Positions 11,088 to 22,055 of a stretch of 64,000 bases of DNA are shown piece after piece. Source of the stretch: Mycocentrospora acerina (taxonomy: Eukaryota; Ascomycota; Dothideomycetes; Pleosporales); assembly GCA_022701365.1 (NCBI GenBank), contig JAKUHH010000216.1, forward strand, positions 930,001-994,000. The letters run 5' to 3'. A program made the position numbers and the translations under genes. The notes beneath the pieces are model-generated. The model was not told where the DNA came from. It searched no databases and saw only the letters and a list, made by a program, of their open reading frames with translations. Position 1 is the first letter of the stretch. Every line of letters starts with the position of its first letter.

Positions 11088-12288
11088 GGAGGGTCTTGAG
11101 GGGTTTATGTGAGTGGATTTGACGAGACGCACGACGAGGCTGGCGGGTTCGATTGCATAGCGACAGGTGTCTGGGATGGACGTGGGGGCGTGTATTATTA
11201 TTGCCATGATCATTATCACCATGTCGAAGATTACGTGTGAGAGGTAAGAGTGGAGTTTTAATATCTGATCGAGTGCCTTCCAGTATCAAGTGTCAAGTGT
11301 CAAGTATCAAGCACCAAGCACCAAGCACCAAGCACCAGGCACGGCGCTGGTGGCTAGCCATGTTGGGTAGCGAGATGCTCTGTCGCGTCTCTCACTGATT
11401 TGGGCATTTGTGGATCGATCAATCACATCACGCACGTCAATGCCATGGCACGCCTGGACGACCAGGCATGAGGGAATTCGCGCGCCGAACCAGGGCTGGG
11501 CGCGTGCCAGATGGGCCGAATGGTGGTTGTGGTCGGGTCGAGTCGAGTCGAGTCGAGTGACCGTGGGCGTGGGCGTGGGCGTGCGGTGGCGGGCAGCAGG
11601 ACGACGACGGGCGGGCGGGCGTTGATGTCATTGCAGATTTGGCGTTGGCGTGCTTCTTACCGCTTTCTCCGACCCCCCCATGTCGTCCCAGTTCCAGTGT
11701 TGCAGTGTTGCAGCATCCCAGTTCCATTCCCATTCCCATTCCCAGTCCCGTTCCCAGTCCTTTTCCCAGTCCCAGTCCCTCTCCTCTCGCCCATTGCCCA
11801 TCGCCAGCACTGAGCCAGTCGCACCGCCAGCCACGCCCCTCCCCCTTCAGATCCTCGCCAAACACCGCCCACTCCCTTGCCTGCCGCCGCATCGCGCCCG
11901 TGCCAAAGACCCCGCAGTGCGCCAATCAGCGACGTGCCCGGGCCCATCGAGGGGAACGCTAAGGGCGAGCAATTGAAGAAATCGCAGTGCATTGTGCAGC
12001 GCAGTGCGACGGCCGACTTTCTGCGCCTGGCAACGGCCCCGACCTCCCCCTTGACACTCGCACCCGCGCCGTCGATGAGCGCGGCCCTGAGCGTCTGGAG
12101 CGTTTGACGGCAGAGCAGAGCGAGCACACCAAGCAGCACAGCACCACCGCCCGCCACAGCATATCGCCCACCACCCCTCTTCCTCCCCCACTACCACTAC
12201 CACTGCCACTACCACCACCACCACTACTACCACCACCACAACCCCGAGCCCCCTTTACGCAGCCCCGCGCGCGGCGCCACTGCCCAGC
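11088..12288. other. 1.2 kb leader or promoter region rich in short tandem repeats
   Basis: No convincing gene. It contains a CAAGCAC/CAAGTGT heptamer series (11284-11340), GAGTC pentamers (11537-11557), TCCCAT/TCCCAG hexamers (11716-11791) and CCACTA triplets (12187-12241). Several unrelated repeat units in succession just before the SRPK start suggest a long 5' UTR or promoter under weak constraint. ORFs here change frame with the repeats and have no family resemblance. Confidence 0.6.
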
Positions 12289-14499
12289 ATGAATGGCGCA
12301 GACATCAAAAAGGCGGCCATCAACAAGGCGAAGCAGGTCGCGTCGGCCGCCAATGGGAGCGGCGGCAAGAAGCGACGAAAGGGCCAGGACCTGAAGCCCA
12401 TCATCACCACAGAGCAGCAGCAGCAGCAAGACGGCCAGAACGCCGCGCCCTTTCAATACAAGTACGCATATCTTTCTTTCTGATGTCTTCTCTGTGCGCT
12501 CGTCTTCTCTTTTCTTTATTTAATTCTTTGTGTCTTCTCTCTGCTTTTGTCTTCTCTTTCCTTTCACTCTTGGTCTCTTCTCTATGCACTTGCCTTCTCT
12601 TTCCTTTACTTAACTCTTTGCCCACCACTTGAAAAATTCACGTTGACCCCCCGCAAAATTCACACTGACCCCCGCAGTGTCCAGAATGCGTCCGCGCCCG
12701 CCAACCAGCACAAAATGTACGGGAACACTCTCAGCCACTCGCCAGACTCGTCGGGCTCGTCCGTCGACGAGGCCGACAATACCGCCGACGAGGAGGACTC
12801 GGAGGACTACTGCAAGGGCGGCTACCACCCCGTCCAGGTCGGCGAGGAGTACAAGGACGGCAAGTACACGATTGTGCGCAAGCTGGGCTGGGGCCACTTC
12901 TCCACCGTCTGGCTGTCGCGCGACAACACGGCCGGCAAGCACGTCGCCCTCAAGGTTGTGCGCTCCGCTGCCCACTACACCGAGACAGCCCTCGACGAGA
13001 TCAAGCTGCTCAAAAAGGTCGTCGACGCCAACAAGGACCACCCTGGCCGCAAGCACGTCGTCAGCCTGCTCGACTCGTTCAACCACAAGGGCCCCAACGG
13101 CGTCCACGTCTGCATGGTCTTTGAGGTCCTGGGCGAGAACCTGCTGGGCCTGATCAAGAGATGGAACCACCGCGGTATCCCCATGCCCCTGGTCAAGCAA
13201 ATTACAAAGCAGGTCCTGCTTGGCCTCGACTACCTCCACCGCGAGTGCGGCATCATCCACACCGACTTGAAGCCCGAGAATGTCCTGATCGAAATTGGCG
13301 ACGTTGAGCAGATTGTCAAGACATGTGTCAATGAAACACCCAAGAAGAAAGATAGCGCCGACAGCGCCGACAGGAATGGCAGGCGGCGACGGAGAACTCT
13401 CATCACAGGAAGCCAGCCGCTGCCCAGTCCGCTCAACGCGAGCTTCAACCACGCCGAGCTCGCAAGCTTCCCTGGCACACAGAGCCTTAATAAGGTCATA
13501 AATGAGACCACAGGTAAAGACCCCCCTACGACCGCTGAAAGTTCACCTTCACAAGATCCTTTTGTAATGAGCGGTGCTCTAGGCACTTCGTCAACAGCGA
13601 ATCTCTCCATGGCAGAACGACTAGGTATCAAGAATGCTAGCGAGGATGATGTGCAGAAGCAGCGGGAAAAGACTGCGTAAGTTTTTTTTCCTTCCCAAAA
13701 GACAACAAAACAATGTGTCTGACAATCGGTAGTGATCTTCTCACCAAAGAGGTATCGAGCATCAGCCTCGACAAGTCTAGCGGTTCGTCAAAGACGGAAG
13801 GCGAACAGCAAACTGAACTCGGGTTCGAAATCATTTCCGTCAAGATTGCCGATCTCGGAAATGCCTGCTGGGTTGGGCATCACTTTACCAACGACATCCA
13901 AACAAGGCAGTACAGGTCTCCAGAAGTCATTTTAGGCAGCAAATGGGGCGCTAGCACTGACGTCTGGAGTATGGCCGCAATGGTACGCACATGTCCCATT
14001 TTTTTTTAAATTTTTATCAAGCTAGATTGAAGTTGGGGTTCTAACACTACCACTACAGACGTTTGAGTTAATAACGGGTGACTATCTCTTCGACCCACAA
14101 TCCGGCACAAAATACGGCAAAGACGACGACCACATTGCTCAAATCATTGAATTGCTTGGCATCTTCCCCAAATCCCTCTGTCTCTCGGGCAAATGGTCCC
14201 AAGAAATCTTCAACCGCAAGGGCGAGTTGCGAAATATCCACCGGTTACGTCATTGGGCGCTATCGGACGTTTTGCACGAAAAATACCACTTTGCTGCTGA
14301 TGAGGCCAAGCAAGTTGCGGAATTCCTCGGCCCCATGCTGCAGCTCCTGCCTGCGGATCGAGCCAACGCAGGAGGAATGGCAGGCCACAAGTTTTTGGCC
14401 GACACAAAGGGGATGGAAGGCGTGGATTTGGGTATTGAAGTTGGGAGCAAGGGCGAGGCAATTGAGGGATGGGCGACGGAGGTGAAGAAGACGAGGTAG
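12289..14499 (+). CDS. sky1: SRPK-family SR-protein kinase (Sky1/Dsk1 type)
   Basis: Four exons: 12289-12461, 12678-13676, 13733-13982 and 14059-14499, giving 620 residues. After a basic, glutamine-containing N-terminus and an acidic stretch, the kinase begins at about residue 120 with the glycine loop KLGWGHFSTVWLS and VALKVV. The catalytic loop is IIHTDLKPEN. A spacer of about 145 residues, largely Ser, Asn, Pro and charged, splits the kinase. The activation segment is IADLGNACW, with DLG in place of DFG as is normal for SRPKs, followed by QTRQYRSPEVI. SRPKs phosphorylate Arg-Ser repeats of splicing and mRNA-export factors; the spacer usually controls location. The first intron (216 nt) is pyrimidine-rich and the reading frame runs open through its end, so a downstream start could be picked in error. 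All phases match. Confidence 0.95.
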
Positions 14500-15750
14500 G
14501 GTAGAGGTGAATGGGAAACAAAGGGAAGGAAGGAAGTAGTACAGGTAGACCATTGAAAGGGCGTTTTTTTTGTTTGTTCGTTTGTTCGTATTTACTACAA
14601 GAGATGGGATTTTCAAGTCTAGGAATTGAATTGGGAGGTTGGGGGGGTTTTGTTGGAACTTTTTTTTTGTTCATTTGTTTCCTAGAGTAAGGGAAGGGTG
14701 GGGTGGGGGTGTTTCAATCATAATGATGATGATGATGACGAAGAAGAGGAGGAAGAAGAAGAAGATGATGATGATGACGATGAATACGGAGAAGAATAAG
14801 AATAGGAAGAAGTTGGTCATGACGAGGACGATGATGGATAAGAAGAAGATGACAATAAAGGAGTTGATTATTGAAGATTGATGATGAATGAGAAGATACA
14901 AGGAAGAAGAAGAAGAAGTCTTGGCGGCAGAGTATCCATCCATCCATTCTTTCTCTCTCTCTCTCCCTATCTTTCTTCCCCATGTGAGTTTTAATGCTCT
15001 CCCTCTTCTTGTTCTAGTTCAAAGTTTTCCCTTCTTCTTCTTCTCTTCTCCTTTTCGATATGCGATGACGGATTGAAATTGGAAGTGCATTCCATTACAT
15101 TGAAATTGAGACGAGACGCATTGAAAGTGAAATGAATTGATATGCCATCTATCCAAAATGCTAAAATCCTCTCTTTTTGTAAGATTTTTTTTTCAGTGAA
15201 GAAGAAGAATAAGCTTCATGATGTTGGTTGAAAGCCAAAGGGGAGGATTAAGTGCACGTAGGTGTGTGAAAGGCTGGCTGGCTTGTGGAGAATTGTATAC
15301 CTGTTGATAGAGTCTACAATTACAATTTGTGATCTACTTCTCATCTCCTAAATGCACAAAGTCGAAAACTTCATCATGTTTTTGAAAAAAAAGAGCAGAC
15401 GGAGAAAGACAAAAGGGGGGAGAGGTTTTATCAAAGTAGTTTAATTTTTTCGTTCTCTTTCTCTTTTCGTCCCCATTTTGCTTACTTCTCTTCATGTGAA
15501 GAAATAAAATGGAATTTAAAAAAATGTCGCTAACCATACTGTTTGCTCAGTTGCGTCGTTGCTTGCACGCACGCACGCCTTGCCGCTTTTGTCACGGAGC
15601 TGGAAGCAACCATGACGGCGAGAAAATAGCACGCTGGAAATAGTTGCAGTGGTCGCACGGTATTCCCAGTAGTCGCAGTAGTCGGAGCCGTAGTAGTACT
15701 GCCAACGAGTGATTCCTCTCCGGCGGGGGGGGGGGGGGGGGGGGGGGAAA
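14500..15750. other. 3' flank of SRPK with purine-rich triplet repeats, ending at a G run
   Basis: Contains ATG/GAA/GAC triplet runs at 14721-14790 and a CT-rich run at 14949-14968. The ORF through the triplet run is a compositional artefact. From 15725 to 15747 there are 23 consecutive G bases before the assembly gap. Confidence 0.6.
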
Positions 15751-15914
15751 NNNNNNNNNNNNNNNNNNNNNNNNNNNNNNNNNNNNNNNNNNNNNNNNNN
15801 NNNNNNNNNNNNNNNNNNNNNNNNNNNNNNNNNNNNNNNNNNNNNNNNNNNNNNNNNNNNNNNNNNNNNNNNNNNNNNNNNNNNNNNNNNNNNNNNNNNN
15901 NNNNNNNNNNNNNN
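15751..15914. other. Assembly gap (164 N)
   Basis: The bases are undetermined. Both flanks are poly-G on the + strand: 23 G at 15725-15747, then AAA, and 22 G at 15915-15936. The true length is unknown, and annotated ORFs that cross it are meaningless. Confidence 0.99.
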
Positions 15915-16418
15915 GGGGGGGGGGGGGGGGGGGGGGTGGGTAAAGTCAAGTCAAGTCAAGTCAGGGCAAGCTAGGCTGGGTTTGGTCCCGATGGGGGGAA
16001 GAGGGGCCACGCAGCATGCTCCGATGGGGGAGTATGCGTGGTCTGACCTGAATGCTCTTCATAGCGCTGCGGTACCGAATATGATTGGCTGAGGGGAACA
16101 TGGGAGGCTTGGCGAGAGGGAAAGACGTCCGATGGTTATGCTCCGTGAGACGAGAGGATGAGCGGGGTTATGGGTTGGGTTGGGTGTGAAGTTGGGGGTA
16201 GGGATATCATTTCCCTTTGAGTGTGTTTGGTTTGCTTCTCTCGGGTGTATAAGTAGGGCCTGGCGGAGCTGGATTTCTTGCGAAGCAACTTGTTGGGTCA
16301 CTTTTCGTCGTTGGATAGTGAATCTTTCAGCATAGCATATTGCCATTTGTCGATTTTTGGGCTTGCTGTGTCTGGTGGCTTATTAGAGCATTTGAGATTT
16401 AAATCTTCTTTCATCGCC
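15915..16418. promoter_or_regulatory. Upstream region of the GH31 gene
   Basis: After the G run come GTCAA pentamers (15945-15963). A TATA-like GTATAAGTAG lies at 16247-16256, about 165 bases before the chosen start codon. An in-frame ATG at 16278 exists, but the segment it would add looks like untranslated leader rather than protein. Confidence 0.5.
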
Positions 16419-18491
16419 ATGTTTTCCCAACAGGATGGTCGTCTAGTGTTCGCCTACGATGCGGAGAAGCTGTGGATTGAGCCGTGGGGCAGCAATGCGG
16501 TCCGTGTTCGTGGTACGAAGATGGCTGTCATGCCGACGGAAGACTGGGCGCTACTCAAGCCCTCGGAAACCAAAGTAGATGTTGATATCAGTATTTCCGC
16601 CGAGTTTGCCACACTGGTCAATGGCAGTATTAAAGTCGTCATCACCAAGTTGGGCAAGTTGTCCATCTGGAACGCCGCCGGCCAGCTCCTCCTCGAAGAG
16701 TATATGCGTAACCGCACCGACTTGTCCGATGAAAAGTGCAGTGCGCTTGAAGTCGAGGCCCGCGAGTTCAAACCAATCATCGGCGGTGACTATCAGCTCA
16801 CAATGCGGTTTGAGAGTCTCGATGCAAAGGAGAAGATCTACGGTATGGGCCAGTACCAGCAGCCGTTTCTCGACATCAAGGGTTGCCAGCTCGAGCTTGC
16901 GCATCGCAACTCGCAGGCCAGCGTGCCATTTGCCGTGTCGTCTCGCGGATATGGATTCCTGTGGAACAACCCATCGATTGGAACAGCCATATTTGGCAAG
17001 AATGTTATGAGCTTTGAAGCGAAATCGACAAAGGCACTTGACTACTGGGTTGTGGCTGGGAGTTCGCCAAAAGAGATAGTCGAGGGCTACGCAAAGGCGA
17101 CAGGGACGGTACCGATGATGCCAGAGTATGGGTTGGGCTTCTGGCAATGCAAGCTGAGGTACCAGACACAGGAGGAATTGCTCGGGGTTGCAAGGGAGTA
17201 TAGGAAGAGGGGACTACCGCTTGATTTGATTGTGATTGACTTCTTTCACTGGCCCCTTCAGGGCGAGTGGAAGTTTGATGCCACGTATTGGCCGGACCCA
17301 GGTGAGTTGAGATTGCTCTGCTGTCCATCTACTTTTTCCCTTCAAATTGATATTGAAATGAAAATGTGTTGACTAACGTGCTGCTGTACAGATGCCATGG
17401 TCGCAGAACTAAAAGAACTGGGCATCGAACTCATGGTCTCAATCTGGCCAACAGTCGACTACCGGTCTGAAAATTATCAGGAGATGCTTGAAAAGGGATA
17501 TTTGATTCGTACTGAACGGGGCGTTCGGATTGCCATGACATTCCAAGGAAACACCGTACACTTTGATCCCACAAACCCAGCGTCTCGGGAATATGTGTGG
17601 AGCAAGGCCAAGCAGAACTACTACACCAAGGGAATCAAAGTCTTCTGGCTGGATGAGGCCGAGCCAGAGTACAGCGCATACGACTTCGAGAATTACAGAT
17701 ACCACCTTGGGACTAACGTTGCCATTGGTAACATCTATCCTCTCGAGTATGCGCGCACATTCTACGAAGGCATGGAGAAAGAGGGCCAGGAGAACATTGT
17801 CAATCTTCTGCGCTGCGCCTGGGCTGGCAGTCAAAAGTATGGCGCGCTTGTCTGGAGTGGAGATATCGGATCGTCGTGGTCTACCCTGCGGAACCAACTG
17901 GCTGCTGGCCTTAACATGGGTATGGCGGGCCTTCCGTGGTGGACAACAGATATTGGTGGGTTCCATGGAGGAACTCCCAGTGACCCCAAGTTCCGCGAGC
18001 TGTTTGTCAGATGGTTCCAATGGGGAACATTCTGCCCCGTCATGAGACTACATGGCGACCGCGAGCCGCACAAGCCCCAGCAAGGCACTACGGGAGGAGC
18101 GACATGCCTCAGCGGCGCAGATAACGAGGTGTGGTCGTATGGGCCAGAGGTGTATGAGGTGTGCGTCAAGTACATGAAGGTGCGCGAAGGGCTCCGTGAG
18201 TATACAAGGAAACTCATGGCTGAGGCTCATGAGAAGGGATCTCCAGTAATGCGGACGCTGTTCTACGAATTCCCAGAGGATGGGAGATGTTGGGAGGTGG
18301 AGACGCAGTACATGTACGGCGACAAGTACTTGTGCTGCCCAGTAATGGAGGCAGGACAGCGCAGTATTAATGTTTATCTGCCGGGAGAGGCCAAGTGGAA
18401 GTCATTTTGGAGTGGAGAGGAATGGGAAGGGGGTGTAAGTGTTGTGGTGGACTGCGCGCTGGACGAGATGCCAGTCTTTGAGCGTATATGA
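16419..18491 (+). CDS. GH31 alpha-glycosidase, alpha-xylosidase-like
   Basis: Two exons: 16419-17301 and 17392-18491, giving 660 residues. It starts MFSQQDGRLVFAYDAEKLWI, with no signal peptide, so the enzyme is probably intracellular. An N-terminal beta-sandwich is followed by the TIM barrel. The nucleophile region reads KVFWLDEAEPE (Asp about 382) and the acid/base region VWSGDIGSSW (Asp about 452), both standard for GH31. Further barrel motifs are GLPWWTTDIGGF and MRLHGDRE. The WLDEAEPE form resembles alpha-xylosidases and related intracellular enzymes more than secreted alpha-glucosidases; this is a resemblance call, and substrate could be isoprimeverose-type or a glucoside. The protein is short at the C-terminus for GH31. 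It is followed on the same strand by a regulator and a sugar permease, supporting a catabolic role. Confidence 0.9.
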
Positions 18492-18799
18492 TACTGTATA
18501 TTAGACAGCCATATGAGCGACTAGATACAAGAGACTTGTTACAGATACTACACAATTATGCATGGCTTATAAACTTTGTTGAGTAATGGCGGCTAGGAAG
18601 CCTGTCTTGAGAGGTCTTGTTCCTGGTTGTAGTATTAGCGAATAGGAGAAGACTGTGCACAGCCAATACAAATGGTGGAAGATTCCAAGCTACCCCAAAG
18701 CATTCTACCGGTAGGCTATTTGCCAAAAAGTTCCCCTCTTTGGACGATCGACCATGGCCGTGGCCCTCAATTTGATGTCTCACTCTGGACTCATACATC
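18492..18799. other. Short intergenic region upstream of the regulator
   Basis: 308 bases. In the regulator's reading frame the nearest upstream stop is TGA at 18773-18775, which limits the N-terminus unless another exon exists. No other element is recognised. Confidence 0.5.
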
Positions 18800-21668
18800 A
18801 TGGTCTGTACATGTCTAATATGCAACCAAAGTTTTGGCAGACAGGAGCATCTTGATCGACATGTGCGCATTCACACGCGTGAAAAGCCACATGGGTGCTC
18901 CCTTTGCCAGAAACGTTTCTCGCGCCTGTGAGTTGGTAGCGACCCATGTCCGCGACACGTCTGCTGACTCAATGCGCGCGCCAAAGCGATGTCCTTAATC
19001 GACATGTAGCCTCGCACAAACATCAGACTGACTCTCATACTTCTGCAGTGGCGGCAGCATCGCGAGCATGCATACAGTGTGCTCGTGATCGTGTACGCTG
19101 CTTGCGCGGCCAGCCATGTCGGCGGTGCTCGCAGCGCAGCCTCCCTTGTCAATACCCACTTCCGCGCCGAGTACGAGGGCGCCAGAACCGTGACGTCAAT
19201 CAGGATGCAGCGCACGAACAGGTGCAGACAGAGACAGAGACAGAGGTAGAGGTAGAGGTAGAGGTAGAGGTAGAGGTAGAGGTAGAGGTAGAGGTAGAGG
19301 CAGAGGCAGAGGAAGAGACGTGTGCTGTCCAGGTCACGCCTAGCTTCGAGACCCAAACGACGGATGTAATGAATTGCAGTAATGATATGACGATGGCCTC
19401 ACCCTATGCCACAAGAATCCAAGCTGGACATGGGAATGGATATACAGCAACCAATACGTGGGCTTGGACATACACTGTTGACGACTCAAGAAACATGGGC
19501 CATGATGTCCTTCACCTGCCCGACTCGAGCATGTCACGAGTCAATTGGCTCGCCCCGCAATATCTCGATACTATTGACTTTGATGCGTTGCTGGCAGACG
19601 CTGCAGTCAGTTATGGATTACAGCCTGAGGAGTCCGTCGTAGACGCAACGCACACCCGTAGTGTCCCCGATTCTGCACACTCTTCCAACTCAAATGACAA
19701 TACCTACTATGTACACGGAGCAGGAGCAAGGGCTCCATTTGGAGGGTGCCTATACAAGCGCCAATCGATTGGAAACACCGTGCCGCTGCACGAGTCTGAG
19801 TCAGATGCTGCTTCATCACCACACTCGATAGTCGCTGGCCCTCTATGCACAATAGCAGCATACGACAGCTTTGTTCAGGCTGTCATGGCTGAGAGCCAGA
19901 TGCAATCTCTCGATATCAGCCCTGGGGATGTCCCCTCCTATCAGCAGATGCAGCTTTACGTGCGTCAATACTTTGACACGTTCCATCCCATCTTCCCTTT
20001 TCTGCGCAAGGCTTCATTCGTAGAAAGTATCTCAAGTGAATGGCTGTTGCTTCTTGCTGTTTCTACTGTAGGTTCAAGGTTCATGCAGAGTTTGCAAGGC
20101 AAAGGCCCTGGCGAAGTCCTTTCCAGCCTCTTGCGCAGTACACTTCGCAGGCGCAAATACGACAATGAAACAACAAACAACAACGAATACGACGGTACCA
20201 TTTACGTTCCTGGCCAGCAAGTCAAAGCACGTACATGCCATAACCTTTATATTTTACAAGCCGGTATCTTGAATGTTGCTTGCATGCTACATTCCGGCGT
20301 AAAAGCACTAGTCGAACGCGCACATGTTGAGCGACATTACCTCGTTGAGGCTTGCCATTCACTGCGGTTGATTGCAAAAAATCCTGAAGATGGTAGGCTA
20401 CGTAGCGTTGCGGAACACAATAGTCGTCACTTCTGGACCAGGTGGCTCGCGCGCGAATCAGAGATACGTACCGGAATGATGATATGGGTGCCTAGTCTTT
20501 CCCCCTTTCATACCTGAGCCATACCTGACCTCTGCAGTTCCTAGATTCCATGTTTTTCTACGAATTCGATGCAAAGCCTTTGATGCAGCTCGATGATGTC
20601 GAAGCCACCCTCCCTTCACACGAAGACGTATGGGAGAGTCCTGTTCTCGTTCAAAAGGGAAAGAGGTATTGCTCTAATGTAACATTTTTGAGTGCTGTGG
20701 AGTCAATTTATATTGAGAAGAAGCTTCCACCTGATTTGGGCGAGTTCAGCATCGGGCTCTTGGTCAACGCAATATACCGCAACACAAAGGACAATCTAGG
20801 AAGAGAGCAGAATCGCCTTAGTTTGTGGAAACCAACAGCGCTTGTTCAGCAATGTACTGAACAGGTCCCTTCACAGCAAACATGGCTACATACTACAACA
20901 GCAGCTTCTGGTTGGCGCAATAGTGCCTGTGACTCTCTCGACCTCTTACACTGGCCTGCTAACAGTAAGATTGCTCAATTTTCCGGATCGGAGCATCATA
21001 CGATTATGCACTTGCACTTGGCCCGCCTCATAATTCTAGCTCCTACCACATCTATCCAAAATTTTGCAACCGAGTTTGTTTCTTCAAATCAACACTCTTC
21101 TCACACACAGAGCCGACTGTCCGCTACGACACGGTACCAGCTTTTCCAATGGATCGTGCAAGATCAGTGTAAAGTCCGGTTATCCGCGGTTCATTGTGGT
21201 GCCCTGTATTGGCATATTCGACGATATAGCTGTGATGGCCTTTTAGAACCGTATGCCGTCTACATAGCCACCCTGATACTCTGGGCATATTGCACATGTA
21301 TGCAACTTCCAGAGGTAGTCGATGCCCTCACCCAATACCTAGATGACGATCCAGAGCTATCCTTTCTCCATTTGGATCGGCCGATTGACGATGAATTGGT
21401 CCAAATGTTTGTGCGAACTGGTCATAAAATGTCTGCATATATGTTTAACGTTGGCAGTCTCCACGACCAGAACGCTTCAACCAAGATTCTTCAGGAAGGA
21501 ATCCGTTTGCTTGCCAAAGGTTCTCACGAAGCGTCTCCCAGTGGAAACGGACTGCAGCCTGCGCCTGCCCAAATGTGCTGTACATGGGGGATCGAGGTCT
21601 CATACATAAAAGCACTCCATAATCTCCTCCTGGCAACGGAAAATGCTGCGGAGACTAGCATACATTGA
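18800..21668 (+). CDS. Transcription factor with two C2H2 fingers, a Zn2Cys6 cluster and a fungal TF domain
   Basis: Three exons: 18800-18927, 18987-20487 and 20538-21668, giving 919 residues. Finger 1 is C5-x2-C8-x12-H21-x3-H25. Finger 2 is C33-x2-C36-x12-H49-x3-H53 and is interrupted by the first intron, which confirms the splice. A perfect Zn2Cys6 motif follows: C71-x2-C74-x6-C81-x5-C87-x2-C90-x6-C97. Residues about 120-145 are an alternating Glu-Val run from a GAGGTA repeat. The middle homology region typical of fungal regulators begins near residue 340 (FDTFHPIFPFLRK). The second donor is GTGCCT, weak, but the join W|FLDSMFFYEFDAKPL matches the family. The start at 18800 is fixed only by an upstream stop, so a further 5' exon is possible. 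Its position between the GH31 gene and the permease suggests a pathway-specific activator. Confidence 0.88.
19243..19314 (+). repeat. GAGGTA hexanucleotide repeat in the coding region
   Basis: Nine perfect GAGGTA units (19243-19296), then GAGGCA, GAGGCA and GAGGAA variants, encoding alternating Glu-Val and then Glu-Ala. The frame is kept by any change of whole units. Confidence 0.95.
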
Positions 21669-22055
21669 TCATGTATTTGTTGTTTGGGGAACAATTTCAG
21701 GTATCATTCAAGCCACGATACCTTCGTGAGGCTTCTCCCCACCGGAGCTGCCCAACCGGTTAATTCTCATAGTGCTCCGCACACCTCATCTTTTAGGGAC
21801 TAGCGTTTTGTGGCACAGATGAAGAGCCGAATGCACCTAATTCGTTCCCCGCATTTTCCCCATGGGGATTTCTATTCTCCTGTGGAGAGCGATCTACACA
21901 CAAGCGTACTGCTTAACGAAATGGTCACCTGTCTCCTGCAGTTGATGAAATATTTGATAAATGGCGGCCGCTCCACCACCTAGAAATTTCTTTCTTTATC
22001 AAAAACCTTTGGATTCCCATTCATCATCTTTTAACAGACCGGTGTCAAAACAGCC
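21669..22055. promoter_or_regulatory. Permease promoter with CreA-type SYGGRG sites
   Basis: Matches to the carbon-catabolite repressor consensus SYGGRG or its complement occur at 21737-21742 (CCCCAC), 21742-21747 (CCGGAG), 21776-21781 (CTCCGC) and 21882-21887 (GTGGAG). The first two abut. Six-base degenerate sites occur often by chance, so this is only suggestive of glucose repression. Confidence 0.4.

Noticed and set aside
12547..12677. Alternative SRPK start within the open frame before exon 2
   Set aside because: The segment is a pyrimidine-rich intron with repeated TTCTCTTTCC sequence; the spliced exon at 12289 supplies a better N-terminus with matching phase.
14639..14881. ORF in the SRPK 3' flank rich in Met, Lys and Asp
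   Set aside because: It is produced by ATG/GAA/GAC triplet runs; no homology-like segment and no matching upstream or downstream exon.
15530..16092. ORFs on both strands spanning the N gap
   Set aside because: They consist mostly of undetermined bases and poly-Gly or poly-Pro from the G runs.
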